34,334 bases of DNA from Planctomycetota bacterium (GTDB lineage Bacteria; Planctomycetota; Phycisphaerae; UBA1845), in the NCBI GenBank assembly GCA_024280855.1, contig JAJRPG010000065.1, forward strand, positions 1-34,334, read 5' to 3'. Both the position numbers and the translations under genes were made by a program. The first letter of the stretch is position 1. Each line of letters begins with the position of its first letter. Below the pieces are notes generated by a model. The model was not told the origin of the DNA, did not search any database, and saw only the letters and a list, made by a program, of their open reading frames with translations. Positions 23,001 through 31,030 of the stretch are shown in pieces.

Positions 23001-25217
23001 ACAGCCATCGGGCACGAGGTTGCCATTACAATCTTCTTCAGTGCCACATCCAAATATGTTGCACCCATTGGCTGGCATGCCCCCAACGCAAGTATCTGAA
23101 AAATCCAGTTCAGATCCGTCGCAGGTAATGTCGCAGACATCCACAATGCCAGTACTGTTGCACTCTGTAATTTCAAACGGACCATAAATTCGATGAGGCC
23201 CCCAAAGCCCGGCGCAATCTTTTGCGCGAATACCAAAGTAGTATTCGTCAAGTCCATAATGTTCTAAGTGTGCAGTTGGAAGGCAGCCACTGAAGTCAAC
23301 GGTATTCGCAGTCGTATTCGGAATCGCTTGCGTGACGTCCGTGACCCATGTGTAACTGTACTCGCACGCACCAATGACATCATCAACAGGCGGCTCCCAC
23401 TCAATAGCTACGCAAGATGAAGTCCCTCCCACGGTTAGCGGATGTGTCGATGAGTCTAAAATAAGTACAGCTTCTGGTGGCAGCGTGTCGGCAGGGTAAA
23501 GCCCGTTTACAAGTATCGGGTCGATGTTGACCGCTGTTTTCCAGAACGAAGTACGATGCTGTGGGTAATTATTATAAAATTGATTTACGAATCCCTGCAA
23601 GCTCTGAGGAGGATTTGCCCCCGAAACAATGCTAAATATTTCACTGACGCCCAGGCACATGGAATCGAAAATGCCATCACCATTGTGGTCATCTTGCAGG
23701 CCTGTGCCGTCAATTGAAACGCCATCGTCTATGTCTCTCAGCAGCGCACTGACAAAGGTCTCAGTAATCAGGATTTCGCTGCCGGTTCTTAACACATCGT
23801 CCTGACAGCAGGTTTGTGGGGTTTCCTGGCTTCTGGCGCAGGCGGGTAGTTCGACCCACGGCGTACCATCTGAGAATTGATAATCATCTGCCCAAGACCG
23901 AACGATTACGTCAGCCATCCAGCTTGGAAATCCTTCTTGCCAGGCGTCGGCGGGATTTTCAGGGCATCCTCCACAATGGCCAACTTGCTCGCAATCCATT
24001 CCTGCGGTACACGCTGTCGTTCCGTCGCAGAAGTCGTTGCAGTAATCCGGCGGTTGGCTAAACGACTCATTTTCCATGTAATGATGGCCATATTCATGAA
24101 TGTGCGTGCCGATGTTCCACTGCCGACTGTTACTGATGTTTATTTCCGGCTCAGACTTATCATAAAAAGCGTTTGTTCCCCAAGGCCAAAGTACGTCTAC
24201 TTCGGGTAGGGTCGCGATGCCACGACTGGTGAGAAAGCGATGCGAGCGGGTGATGCTGTTGTGCATGTGTAACGCAGGCATCTCAGACACGTTGGATGGC
24301 ATTTTCGTGCCGAAGTTGTAATAGCTACCGCCAAAGTCATCCACGACTTCGCCCACATGGTCCCAGGTCCAATCGCTCTCGAAAATATCATCGCCATCCT
24401 GCACGTTCACAACAGCCGTGTCGCATTCGTAGCGAAGGTATATGTCTGGCAAATCGCAACCCACGGTACAACCGATATCGCAGTCGTCCCAAGCAATCAT
24501 CCCGGAATCAAAAGTGCCGTCAGGTCTGGTAAATCCGGTCCAAATGACTTCGTCGAAAACCGCGTCTTGATCGACAACTTCAACTTTTATGCCGTCAACG
24601 CCTTCTAAGGTAAAGCTGGTCGGCGTTGTGCAACTGCCGTCGATAGCGCTGGGATGCTGATAAACAATTCGTCCTTCGAATCGCAGCGTTTGGCAGCCTT
24701 GCGCAACCGAAACGTAGTCACCGTCGTTCGATATTTCTGAAGCTTTGGCCGAGAGAGATGGCGGGCTGCTTTGTATGGTTGCATTTGTATATAGCAACGG
24801 TTGAGTTCTGATGAGTCGTCGCGCCGCCATGGCTGGTCCAAGCGCCAACGAGCGCGTGACATGCTGGCCATCAAAGCTCATGGTCATTGAGAGGACGGCG
24901 TCAGGGTCGGTAGGGATTGCGCGAAACGGCACACGAAACAGGCCGACTTCAACCTGGTGCGGGCCAGGCGTCACTCCGACTTTGACGATATTCCATCCAT
25001 CACCAAAAATTTTGATAACAGTGAGCTTGCCAGGGCGTCGAACATTGATCGTAAACTCACCCTGAAATTCCACCCCAGCCATCGCAGTCACCAGCGTTGG
25101 CGTCATGCTGATTTTAGCCGGTGGCCCCACGTCCGCGCGAGAGTTCGCACTAAAAGACATAGCTAGACCAACAAAAAACATGCTATTGATTAACTGCCTA
25201 TTTTTACGTCCGATCAT
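20076..25217 (-). CDS. Giant secreted protein: HExxH metalloprotease-like domain, beta-rich repeats and dockerin-like end
   Basis: This 1713-residue protein starts with a signal peptide ending near SANSRA. A beta-sandwich-like region follows, with a Cys-rich part (GCTVGCDLPDIYLRYECD). Near residue 373, HIHEYGHHYMENE holds an HExxH zinc motif; the third ligand was not identified, so protease activity is only possible. After about residue 600 comes a fibronectin-III-like piece and the planctomycete Cys motif EDCNGNLVPDGCDI...EDCNIDNIPDECQ. From about 800 to 1600 there are beta-helix-like repeats; two blocks of about 260 residues (roughly 966-1230 and 1231-1484) repeat a shared pattern (RGGVHTG / GGGVHSG, NFLAPTNGPINFDTV / TFEAPTDAPIVFDTI). 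The C-terminal stretch has two Asp-rich dockerin-like loops (DLNGDGVVDLKD, DLDMDSDVDLDD). AGGA lies eight bases before the ATG. A surface-bound or secreted adhesin-protease is inferred. Confidence 0.85.
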   Translation of the reverse strand: MIGRKNRQLINSMFFVGLAMSFSANSRADVGPPAKISMTPTLVTAMAGVEFQGEFTINVRRPGKLTVIKIFGDGWNIVKVGVTPGPHQVEVGLFRVPFRAIPTDPDAVLSMTMSFDGQHVTRSLALGPAMAARRLIRTQPLLYTNATIQSSPPSLSAKASEISNDGDYVSVAQGCQTLRFEGRIVYQHPSAIDGSCTTPTSFTLEGVDGIKVEVVDQDAVFDEVIWTGFTRPDGTFDSGMIAWDDCDIGCTVGCDLPDIYLRYECDTAVVNVQDGDDIFESDWTWDHVGEVVDDFGGSYYNFGTKMPSNVSEMPALHMHNSITRSHRFLTSRGIATLPEVDVLWPWGTNAFYDKSEPEINISNSRQWNIGTHIHEYGHHYMENESFSQPPDYCNDFCDGTTACTAGMDCEQVGHCGGCPENPADAWQEGFPSWMADVIVRSWADDYQFSDGTPWVELPACARSQETPQTCCQDDVLRTGSEILITETFVSALLRDIDDGVSIDGTGLQDDHNGDGIFDSMCLGVSEIFSIVSGANPPQSLQGFVNQFYNNYPQHRTSFWKTAVNIDPILVNGLYPADTLPPEAVLILDSSTHPLTVGGTSSCVAIEWEPPVDDVIGACEYSYTWVTDVTQAIPNTTANTVDFSGCLPTAHLEHYGLDEYYFGIRAKDCAGLWGPHRIYGPFEITECNSTGIVDVCDITCDGSELDFSDTCVGGMPANGCNIFGCGTEEDCNGNLVPDGCDIISGFSEDCNIDNIPDECQPFKHWTGDISSEWKTAGNWVEMQIPQFGDHVCIPANALNAPVVYEEDDTLLASLSSRLDFTIAHLTPQITPDLRLVINSFVLGDFRMIGGSTRMVVDDRLYVDGKFTWSMGEITGPGVVEVKGGIDLTQFSGKLIGSELKITGGQSVSDGPRITVSSGAVVTIDTQATYNYTGSSVIVDGGNGLVDVRGTLNSSATDSDVYVQTPVDNSGTIRAQVGDLVLARGGVHTGLLASDIGANLVLSGFGANTTELLASSSVVADKFELASTSGNIRGSVNIVDTLACSGGTWTFHPEANVIDYGRHFIATRAGNTNFLAPTNGPINFDTVDIGPPTQGAISVHFDTGQPFNITDFTLTSSVVDGSSPINIGGSFSWRGNGRFFSGGDITANCPVTIAASNTDKILNRTFHNKQTTTMFGGGLGLGGPSSVRWHNLPGSLFDIQANTVRITGRTFHNESTLLRSSGTGNAFIGSAFDNSGLIHNQTGMMDLRGGGVHSGELRSDAGTLLSIWGTTEFLPGSSLVADDIELSSSNCMVRGNVNISGVMTVKSGPWTFTNEANIISYGTDLVVNTGKVTFEAPTDAPIVFDTITFNGGTAEFNTGQPVNVTTLTSLNGTITGASPINVANMFVWTRGNFFAGGDVTLNGTSVVNVTSSARTMNRQVFNAGDFTLLGRFSLSSGRRITNLASGVFDMPGDDTRISGGSFLNEGLFLKSAGNVSSDFLFHDFVNAGTVDIQTNRLVMQISSYTQTAGETILSGGDFLMVSSNDPMTIDGGILMGIGMIDADVDNNGGTTAPGLSAGELTIDGDYTQGATASLEIEIGGANTGEFDVLTVTGAVTLAGELRITDLAGFTPQAGNTFVIMTAASIAGTFDVENIPNHYIVIYNATNVTIQGVAPSPDLNGDGVVDLKDFALFQSCYNGAGQPPSASCTAGVNADLDMDSDVDLDDYMILFAAITP

Positions 25218-25325
25218 CGATTCAATCCTGTCTGCCTAAAAATCAGCAAATTATTCCCGAAAACGGCTTTTTTGGGGACTCACTATGAGTACCACTTACA
25301 GCCACGCTCAATTCCACGACGATGG

Positions 25326-25354
25326 CTGACTCCGGACGCTACAAGGGATATAAT
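25326..25354 (+). promoter_or_regulatory. Sigma70-like promoter of the ECF sigma-kinase operon
   Basis: CTGACT (25326-25331), a 17-bp spacer and a perfect TATAAT (25349-25354) form a good promoter about 95 nt upstream of the GTG start. The intergenic region (25218-25450) separates divergent genes. A small inverted repeat GACAT / ATGTC (25375-25389) lies in the leader and may be an operator. The consensus -10 suggests transcription by the main sigma factor rather than strict autoregulation. Confidence 0.55.
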
Positions 25355-25450
25355 CCTCGATAGCAAATTCAGTTGACATCCTATATGTCGTGGTCAGGTG
25401 TTAATTCGCCGTTGGGGATCATAGGCTGTCAAAAATCTGGAGATTATTTT

Positions 25451-26035
25451 GTGGCTGATAGTGCAAACGATTTAACCAAACTGGTGCAAGCTGCCAATCG
25501 TGGCGACAGAAAGGCCGCTGCTGATCTGTTACCGGTGGTTTACGCTGAGTTGCGTAATCTCGCCCGGTCTCGGATGGCCCATTTACCCCCTGGCAGCACC
25601 CTTCAGCCCACGGCTTTGGTACACGAGGCTTACATGCGGGTAGCCGGTAAACAAGACCCTGGATGGGATAATAGGGGGCATTTTTTCGCAGCGGCTGCGG
25701 AATCTATGCGGCAAATCCTGGTCGATCACGCTCGGCGAAAAAAACGTTTGAAGAGGGGCGGGGATAAAAAGCGAATTGATGTTGAGGACTTCGATATGCC
25801 GTTGGCTAGTCCGGTTGAGGACATCCTGGCTTTGGACGAAGCATTGGAGCGCCTTAAGGAAGATGATGAGCGAAAAGCTCAGATTGTGAACCTGCGGTTT
25901 TTCGCAGGATTGAACCGTGAGGAAACAGCCGCTGCTATGAATATCTCAGTATCCACCGTGGACCGGGAATGGCGATATATCATCGCCCGTTTGCATAAAG
26001 AAATAGCTGGGGCCGAAACCCTAAATGAGTCATAG
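25451..26035 (+). CDS. ECF-type RNA polymerase sigma factor
   Basis: From the GTG at 25451 the protein has 194 residues, a normal length for ECF sigma factors. I chose this start because GGAG (25439-25442) lies eight bases upstream and VADSANDLTKLVQAANRGD aligns with the N-terminus of this class; the longer frame to 25373 lacks such a site. Region 2 is AAADLLPVVYAELRNLARSRM through HEAYMRVAG, HFFAAAAESMRQILVDHARR; region 4 is NLRFFAGLNREETAAAMNISVSTVDREWRYIIARLHKEI with a helix-turn-helix. It resembles the planctomycete-rich ECF group found upstream of Hanks kinases. The kinase ATG follows its TAG stop with no gap, so the two are probably translated together, and the kinase may control the sigma factor. 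The genes it drives are unknown. Confidence 0.92.
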   Translation: MADSANDLTKLVQAANRGDRKAAADLLPVVYAELRNLARSRMAHLPPGSTLQPTALVHEAYMRVAGKQDPGWDNRGHFFAAAAESMRQILVDHARRKKRLKRGGDKKRIDVEDFDMPLASPVEDILALDEALERLKEDDERKAQIVNLRFFAGLNREETAAAMNISVSTVDREWRYIIARLHKEIAGAETLNES

Positions 26036-28537
26036 ATGAAAGAACGTGATCGACAAATTGAATCGCTTTTTCAAAGCGTGCTGGACCAGCCTTCTAATCA
26101 ACGTGAACAATTTTTAAGCGAGCAGGCTACCGGCGATGCAGACTTGTTACAGGAAGTCAACGCGCTGCTGAGTCATTACAGCATTGCTCAGGATACTTTT
26201 CTAGGAACGCCCGCTCATGGGTTAATAGCCGCTTCGACTGAAACTGATGAGCTACCGAAACAAATTGGTAAATATCAGGTTATTGGAAAACTTGGTGAAG
26301 GGGGGATGGGGGTCGTGTATCGTGCGCGGCAGGAAAATCCTTCTCGAGAAGTCGCAGTGAAGCTGATTCGCGCTGGCCTTACTGGGGCTAGCATGATTCG
26401 AAGATTTGAATATGAGGCTTCTATTCTAGGCCGGCTTCAACACCCCAGCATCGCCCACATTCTTGAAGCAGGTATGTCAGATGACGAGCTGGGCAAACGG
26501 CCATTCTTCGCCATGGAACTCGTGGATGGTATTGAGCTTACTACATTTGTGAAAAATGCCGAGCTAGATACAAAGCGACGGCTAAAGCTTTTGGTTAAAA
26601 TATGCGATGCCGTTCATCATGCTCATCAAAAAGGTGTAGTTCATCGAGACCTTAAACCGGCTAATATCTTAGTCGCTACGGAACAAAAGGGGGACGCCAA
26701 CGCCTTAAATCCCACACCGAAAATTCTTGACTTCGGCGTGGCTAAATCCATAAGCGAAGAGGGTAGCCCCAACACGATGCACACGATGGCCGGGCAAGTC
26801 ATCGGCACGTTAGCCTACATGAGTCCGGAGCAGTTGGAAGGTAATTCACTCGGTGTGGACGCGCGGACCGACATTTACGCTTTAGGCGTTTTGTTGTACG
26901 AGCTGCTCGTGGATAAGCTTCCGTTTGATGTCAATGGGATGGCACTTGCGAAAGCCGCTCAGATTATTAGCGATGAAGAGCCGCCATCTTTAGGGTCGAT
27001 TAATCGCTCGCTTAAAGGCGATTTGAACACCATCGTCATGAAGGCCTTGGAGAAAGACCCGGCTCATCGTTATCAATCTGCGGTAGAATTGTCGTCTGAC
27101 ATAAGATTTTTTCTTTCTAATAAGCCCATTACCGCCAGGCCTATGACAACGATGTATCAGGTGCGAAAGTTTGCCAGGCGAAACCGGGGGCTGGTCGCCG
27201 GTGTGTCCAGCACCTTTCTCATGCTAATCGTAGGCGTTGTTGTAAGTCTGTTTTTCGCGGTGGGGCAGTCTCGTGCCCTGGAAGAATCTGAGAGACAAAG
27301 GCAGATGGCTCAAGCGGTCAACGATTTTCTCAATAAAGATTTATTAGCCAATGCCAGTCCCAAGCATGAGGCTAACAGGTCCGTCACGCTGCGAGAAATT
27401 TTAGATCGTGCGTCTACGAATATCTCAACGCAATTCACGGATGAGCCGTATGTGGAAGCGACCATTCGCACGACGCTCGCGGATACCTACAAATCTCTTG
27501 GTGAATATGAAGAAGCGAGGACACATGCCGAGATAGCTGTTGCACTGTTGCAAAAATCTGGTGACATGTATCTTCGTCAGTCGCTGTATGCCATGAACCG
27601 GCAAGCCTCGCTTGAGGAATTGATGGGGCATACCGAAAAAGCAGAAAATTTGTTTCGAGCTGCTTTAGAAAAAGCGACGCCCTTGTATGGCGAGGAAGAC
27701 TCATTGACGCTGACTATTTTGAACAATCTTGCGTTATTGCTAAATCAAGACGGTCGTTATGAGGATTCATTAGTCATGTTGGAGACGCTGGTTGAAAAGC
27801 GTACTAAGATTCTTGGCCTTGAGCATCCTCGCACCATGATTTCCATGAACAACCTTGCCTTGGCCTATCTTAGTTTGGGAAGATTTGATGATGCGATACG
27901 CATGCACGAGCAGGAGGCTAATCTTTGTAAAAAAGTTCAAGGAATGGAGCATCCCGGTACGCTAATATCCTTTAACAACTTAGCCGTAGCTTACTTAAGA
28001 AAGGATAATTTTGAGCAGGCAGAAGTTATTGTACGCGATGTTCTGGAAGTTCGCCAACGCGTCCTAGGCCCGACGCATCCCATAACGCTTGAAAGCGTGG
28101 ACACATTAGCAGTCATCCTGGCCAATCTAAAGCGTTACGATCAGGCGATACCACTCGCCACGGAAAACATGAACCAGGCTACAGAAGCGCTTGGTTCAGA
28201 CCATCCGATGACCCTGCATACGCAAAACAGGTTGGCTAGAATCTATTACGCAGCCAAGCAATTAGACCAGGCAGAAGCGGCTACGATGGTCTATTTACAA
28301 AACATTAGCCGGGTTCGCGGGGAAGATAATTTTCGTACTGCACTCGCTATGTTGCAACTTGGCGAGATTTATTTAGACCTCGAAAAATATGAGCAGGCCC
28401 AATCGTATGGCCAACAGGGCGTTTCAATTTTAGAAAAAAAATACGCCCCAGACCATGAACATTTGAAACGGGCCAATAAACTATTGGCTGATATTCAGAA
28501 AAATTCCACGGCAAGTCAAACGAAGCCTGAAGATTGA
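26036..28537 (+). CDS. Transmembrane Ser/Thr protein kinase (Hanks type) with TPR domain
   Basis: The protein has 833 residues. The kinase domain spans about 79-365: glycine loop LGEGGMGVVY, K109 in VAVKLIR, HRDLKPAN with H203-R204-D205, D232-FG-V, activation segment ending MSPEQ, and DIYALGVLLYELL. All catalytic residues are intact. A single transmembrane segment follows near 390-415 (LVAGVSSTFLMLIVGVVVSL) and then a coiled-coil-like stretch. The C-terminal half has seven or eight 42-residue TPRs of the kinesin-light-chain type (for example LNNLALLLNQDGRYEDSLVM, LGLEHPRTMISMNNLALAYL). These probably bind a protein partner. It is the second gene of the sigma factor operon. By analogy with linked ECF-kinase pairs it may phosphorylate the sigma factor, but this is inference. 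Confidence 0.95.
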   Translation: MKERDRQIESLFQSVLDQPSNQREQFLSEQATGDADLLQEVNALLSHYSIAQDTFLGTPAHGLIAASTETDELPKQIGKYQVIGKLGEGGMGVVYRARQENPSREVAVKLIRAGLTGASMIRRFEYEASILGRLQHPSIAHILEAGMSDDELGKRPFFAMELVDGIELTTFVKNAELDTKRRLKLLVKICDAVHHAHQKGVVHRDLKPANILVATEQKGDANALNPTPKILDFGVAKSISEEGSPNTMHTMAGQVIGTLAYMSPEQLEGNSLGVDARTDIYALGVLLYELLVDKLPFDVNGMALAKAAQIISDEEPPSLGSINRSLKGDLNTIVMKALEKDPAHRYQSAVELSSDIRFFLSNKPITARPMTTMYQVRKFARRNRGLVAGVSSTFLMLIVGVVVSLFFAVGQSRALEESERQRQMAQAVNDFLNKDLLANASPKHEANRSVTLREILDRASTNISTQFTDEPYVEATIRTTLADTYKSLGEYEEARTHAEIAVALLQKSGDMYLRQSLYAMNRQASLEELMGHTEKAENLFRAALEKATPLYGEEDSLTLTILNNLALLLNQDGRYEDSLVMLETLVEKRTKILGLEHPRTMISMNNLALAYLSLGRFDDAIRMHEQEANLCKKVQGMEHPGTLISFNNLAVAYLRKDNFEQAEVIVRDVLEVRQRVLGPTHPITLESVDTLAVILANLKRYDQAIPLATENMNQATEALGSDHPMTLHTQNRLARIYYAAKQLDQAEAATMVYLQNISRVRGEDNFRTALAMLQLGEIYLDLEKYEQAQSYGQQGVSILEKKYAPDHEHLKRANKLLADIQKNSTASQTKPED

Positions 28538-28562
28538 TATGCGCAGGCTGATTGAATTCCCT

Positions 28563-30461
28563 TTAACTTCCCAACGCTGTTTTGCCGAGACTTCGTTGAG
28601 CGTCTTGCAGGTTTCGCTGGGCTTGGTTGTGGTTGGGATCAATTTTCAGCGCTCGTCGGTAATGATTGATTGCCAGGTTGGTGTCGCCAAGCATTTGATT
28701 GGCTAGGCCTAGATTGCTGTGAACGCCAGCTAAGTTTTCATTCAGGGACAAGGCCTTCTCGTACATGGGGATGGCGTCCTGAGTTCGGCCTAAAGCTAAA
28801 AAGGAGCTACCAATATTTTCGTATACCTGCGCGTCTCCTTTTGTCCCTTCGAGAGATTGTTGGAAATGCTTAGCCGCGTCAGCAAAACGACCGTATGACG
28901 CCAACGCATTTCCATAACTAAAATGGGCTTTGGTAAGTCTAGGATTCACCACAAGCGCTTTCTTAAATTGTCGCATTGCCTCATTGAAACGCCCCTTCTT
29001 AAGTAGGGCGTTACCCAAACTGTCGTAGCTATATGCATAATCGGGATTTATTTCTACGACTTGATTGAAACTTTCAATGGCTTCGTCAGTGCGGTTTTGG
29101 TCGATTAATTCTTCGCCCAAATTAAAATGCGCCAGCCAACATGCGGGGTTTTTGTCGATTGTATCACGCCAGAGTGTCTCACGGTCTGCGTAGGCTTGGC
29201 CTTGATGCCATGTTAATGACGCTAAAATTGTTAGCATCGCTATGCCCATACCGCGCTCCAGCATTTGCATTCTGATTTTCATTCGGGCTGTCAGTGACGT
29301 AGCCACGCCAACTATTAAAACCATAATCGCAGCGCTTGGCAGATACTGAAAATGGTCCGCGACGAATGAAAATCGCATGGGATAAACATCGAAGAAGCCC
29401 AGCGCCGGTACGAGCATTCCTGAGAAAATCAGCACGCAAACCAATGGCCCTCGTGAGATGCGATGGCGCAAAAGCCAAAGCGAGAGAATGCAGATGGAGA
29501 CGCCAACGGGGAATAAATATTGCCACCAGACGCTGGAATCGATTTGCCAGCGTGGGTATATGAAAGTCAAAGTTGTAGGCCAAACGATGGTGCTTACATA
29601 GAAGACCAACGCTCTACTGGCGATTAACACGCGATCAACAATCGACAAGTCCCAGGATTCGCCGCTTGCGCCAACATGCGTCTTTTCCAACCAGGCAGTG
29701 ACTAAGCCCATCGTTATGCCGACGACGAAAAATGGCAGCAAGCGAACCACGTCTTTGACGGATACTCGATTATGCTTCCACCAGATGATAAGCAGGATGA
29801 CAGCAGGAAGTGAGCATGTCACTGTTTTACTGAATAGGGCACCCATAAATAATATCAGGCTGGTTGTGTACAGGAGGTATTTACGGCGATTGGAAATAAG
29901 TGATGATGGAAAAGCCATGTGCAGATATGTCAGCTGTGAAGCAAAAAAGAATGCGCCAGACAGGGTGTTTTTTCGTTCTGTAATCCAGGCTACGGATTCG
30001 ACGCAGACGGGATGTAACGCGAACATGATACCGGCCAACCAAGCGCCCGGCAGGCCGAGGAATTTTAGTATTTGCCACAACAGGATGCTGCTGAGAGCGT
30101 GCAAGAGGATATTTACAAGATGATAGCCAAACGGGTTCAGCCCCCAAAGGTGATATTCCAACCAATATGATGTGTGGACCAACGGGTAATACTGAGGGGT
30201 CGCGTCGATTTGAAACCAGATTTGCCCCAGCCCTGTCCCTGTTCGCAGCGTCTGATTATTTTCCACATAAGCGTCGTCATCCCAGATAAAACCGCCCTGC
30301 GACGCTGGCCAATATGCGGTAAGGGTCAGCGCTAGAATTGCCGCGCATTTCCCCCAATCGCCCAAGGTGCGGTGAGGCTTTACTGGTTCTAGCCGTTGTA
30401 GTTCATTAGCGGTGGCTGGTTGATTTACAAGCCCGCGTTTATTTTTTTTACGAGACGCCAT
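28563..30461 (-). CDS. Membrane protein with GT-C-like fold and C-terminal TPRs (TMTC-like)
   Basis: It has 632 residues, with several transmembrane segments in residues 38-410 and TPRs in about 425-620. In the first extracytoplasmic loop lies F-I-W-D61-D62-D63-A-Y-V, the acidic motif expected in GT-C glycosyltransferases; AYWPASQGGFIWDDDAYVEN and LHPVCVESVAWITERKN match bacterial members of the TMTC/PMT-like group. The TPRs (NLGEELIDQNRTDEAIESFN, ALLKKGRFNEAMRQFKKALV) face the other side of the membrane or a partner. The best guess is a sugar transferase acting on exported proteins; the donor is not known. GAGGGG lies just before the ATG at 30461. It converges with the kinase operon with only 25 nt between stops, and no hairpin is seen there. 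Confidence 0.82.
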   Translation of the reverse strand: MASRKKNKRGLVNQPATANELQRLEPVKPHRTLGDWGKCAAILALTLTAYWPASQGGFIWDDDAYVENNQTLRTGTGLGQIWFQIDATPQYYPLVHTSYWLEYHLWGLNPFGYHLVNILLHALSSILLWQILKFLGLPGAWLAGIMFALHPVCVESVAWITERKNTLSGAFFFASQLTYLHMAFPSSLISNRRKYLLYTTSLILFMGALFSKTVTCSLPAVILLIIWWKHNRVSVKDVVRLLPFFVVGITMGLVTAWLEKTHVGASGESWDLSIVDRVLIASRALVFYVSTIVWPTTLTFIYPRWQIDSSVWWQYLFPVGVSICILSLWLLRHRISRGPLVCVLIFSGMLVPALGFFDVYPMRFSFVADHFQYLPSAAIMVLIVGVATSLTARMKIRMQMLERGMGIAMLTILASLTWHQGQAYADRETLWRDTIDKNPACWLAHFNLGEELIDQNRTDEAIESFNQVVEINPDYAYSYDSLGNALLKKGRFNEAMRQFKKALVVNPRLTKAHFSYGNALASYGRFADAAKHFQQSLEGTKGDAQVYENIGSSFLALGRTQDAIPMYEKALSLNENLAGVHSNLGLANQMLGDTNLAINHYRRALKIDPNHNQAQRNLQDAQRSLGKTALGS

Positions 30462-31030
30462 TTTCTACCCCTCAAAGATCATTGTCTAAGCAATATGACA
30501 AATTTTTTCGCGTCGAGACATATTGTCCTGACTGGTGATGAAAGTTGTGTGGTTTGACAGGGGCTAAGGCCTTGTATGGGGGCTCGCTCCGCGCGCACCC
30601 CAAGCCTTAAAGTAATTAGCCTTTTCAATATTTTGCATCAACACCGTGGTTTACCATGCGTTGAGCGCTAAAACCCCCGAAGCAAAAACACGTCCCTCCA
30701 TTGACCCAGCATCGACTTTACAAAATCGCACACATCGCGCCGGACTGCTCGCCCACTCTGTTACACTTACACTATGTACAGGCGTTTTATATTCGCATGT
30801 CCGTCAAAATATTCTGTAAGATTTTGTATTTATGTATCAGATGCTACGGAGCATGATCCATAACATTGAATTCCCGAATTGATACTTAGAGTTACTTGGA
30901 GGCTGCGGACCGGAGATTAATTAATTGGATACAGAAGCGTGTGCGATTTTGGTTTGAAAATGAGGGATGCGGACAAGGTGTCAGTGTCCCGCAGTCATAC
31001 CAGAACCCAAAAGTAAACAGGATACTTATC
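30462..31030. other. Intergenic region with a bulged hairpin
   Basis: No convincing gene lies in this stretch of 569 bp. A frame at 30896-31171 is open, but it runs into the oppositely oriented kinase gene and has no good start signal. At 30566-30608 an imperfect hairpin pairs AAGGCCTTG...GGGG with CCCCAAGCCTT; in the leftward direction it would follow the upstream kinase gene by about 420 bp. A short perfect repeat ATGCT / AGCAT around ACGG lies at about 30841-30854. A promoter for the leftward membrane-protein gene should lie just upstream of 30461, but none stands out. Confidence 0.5.
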
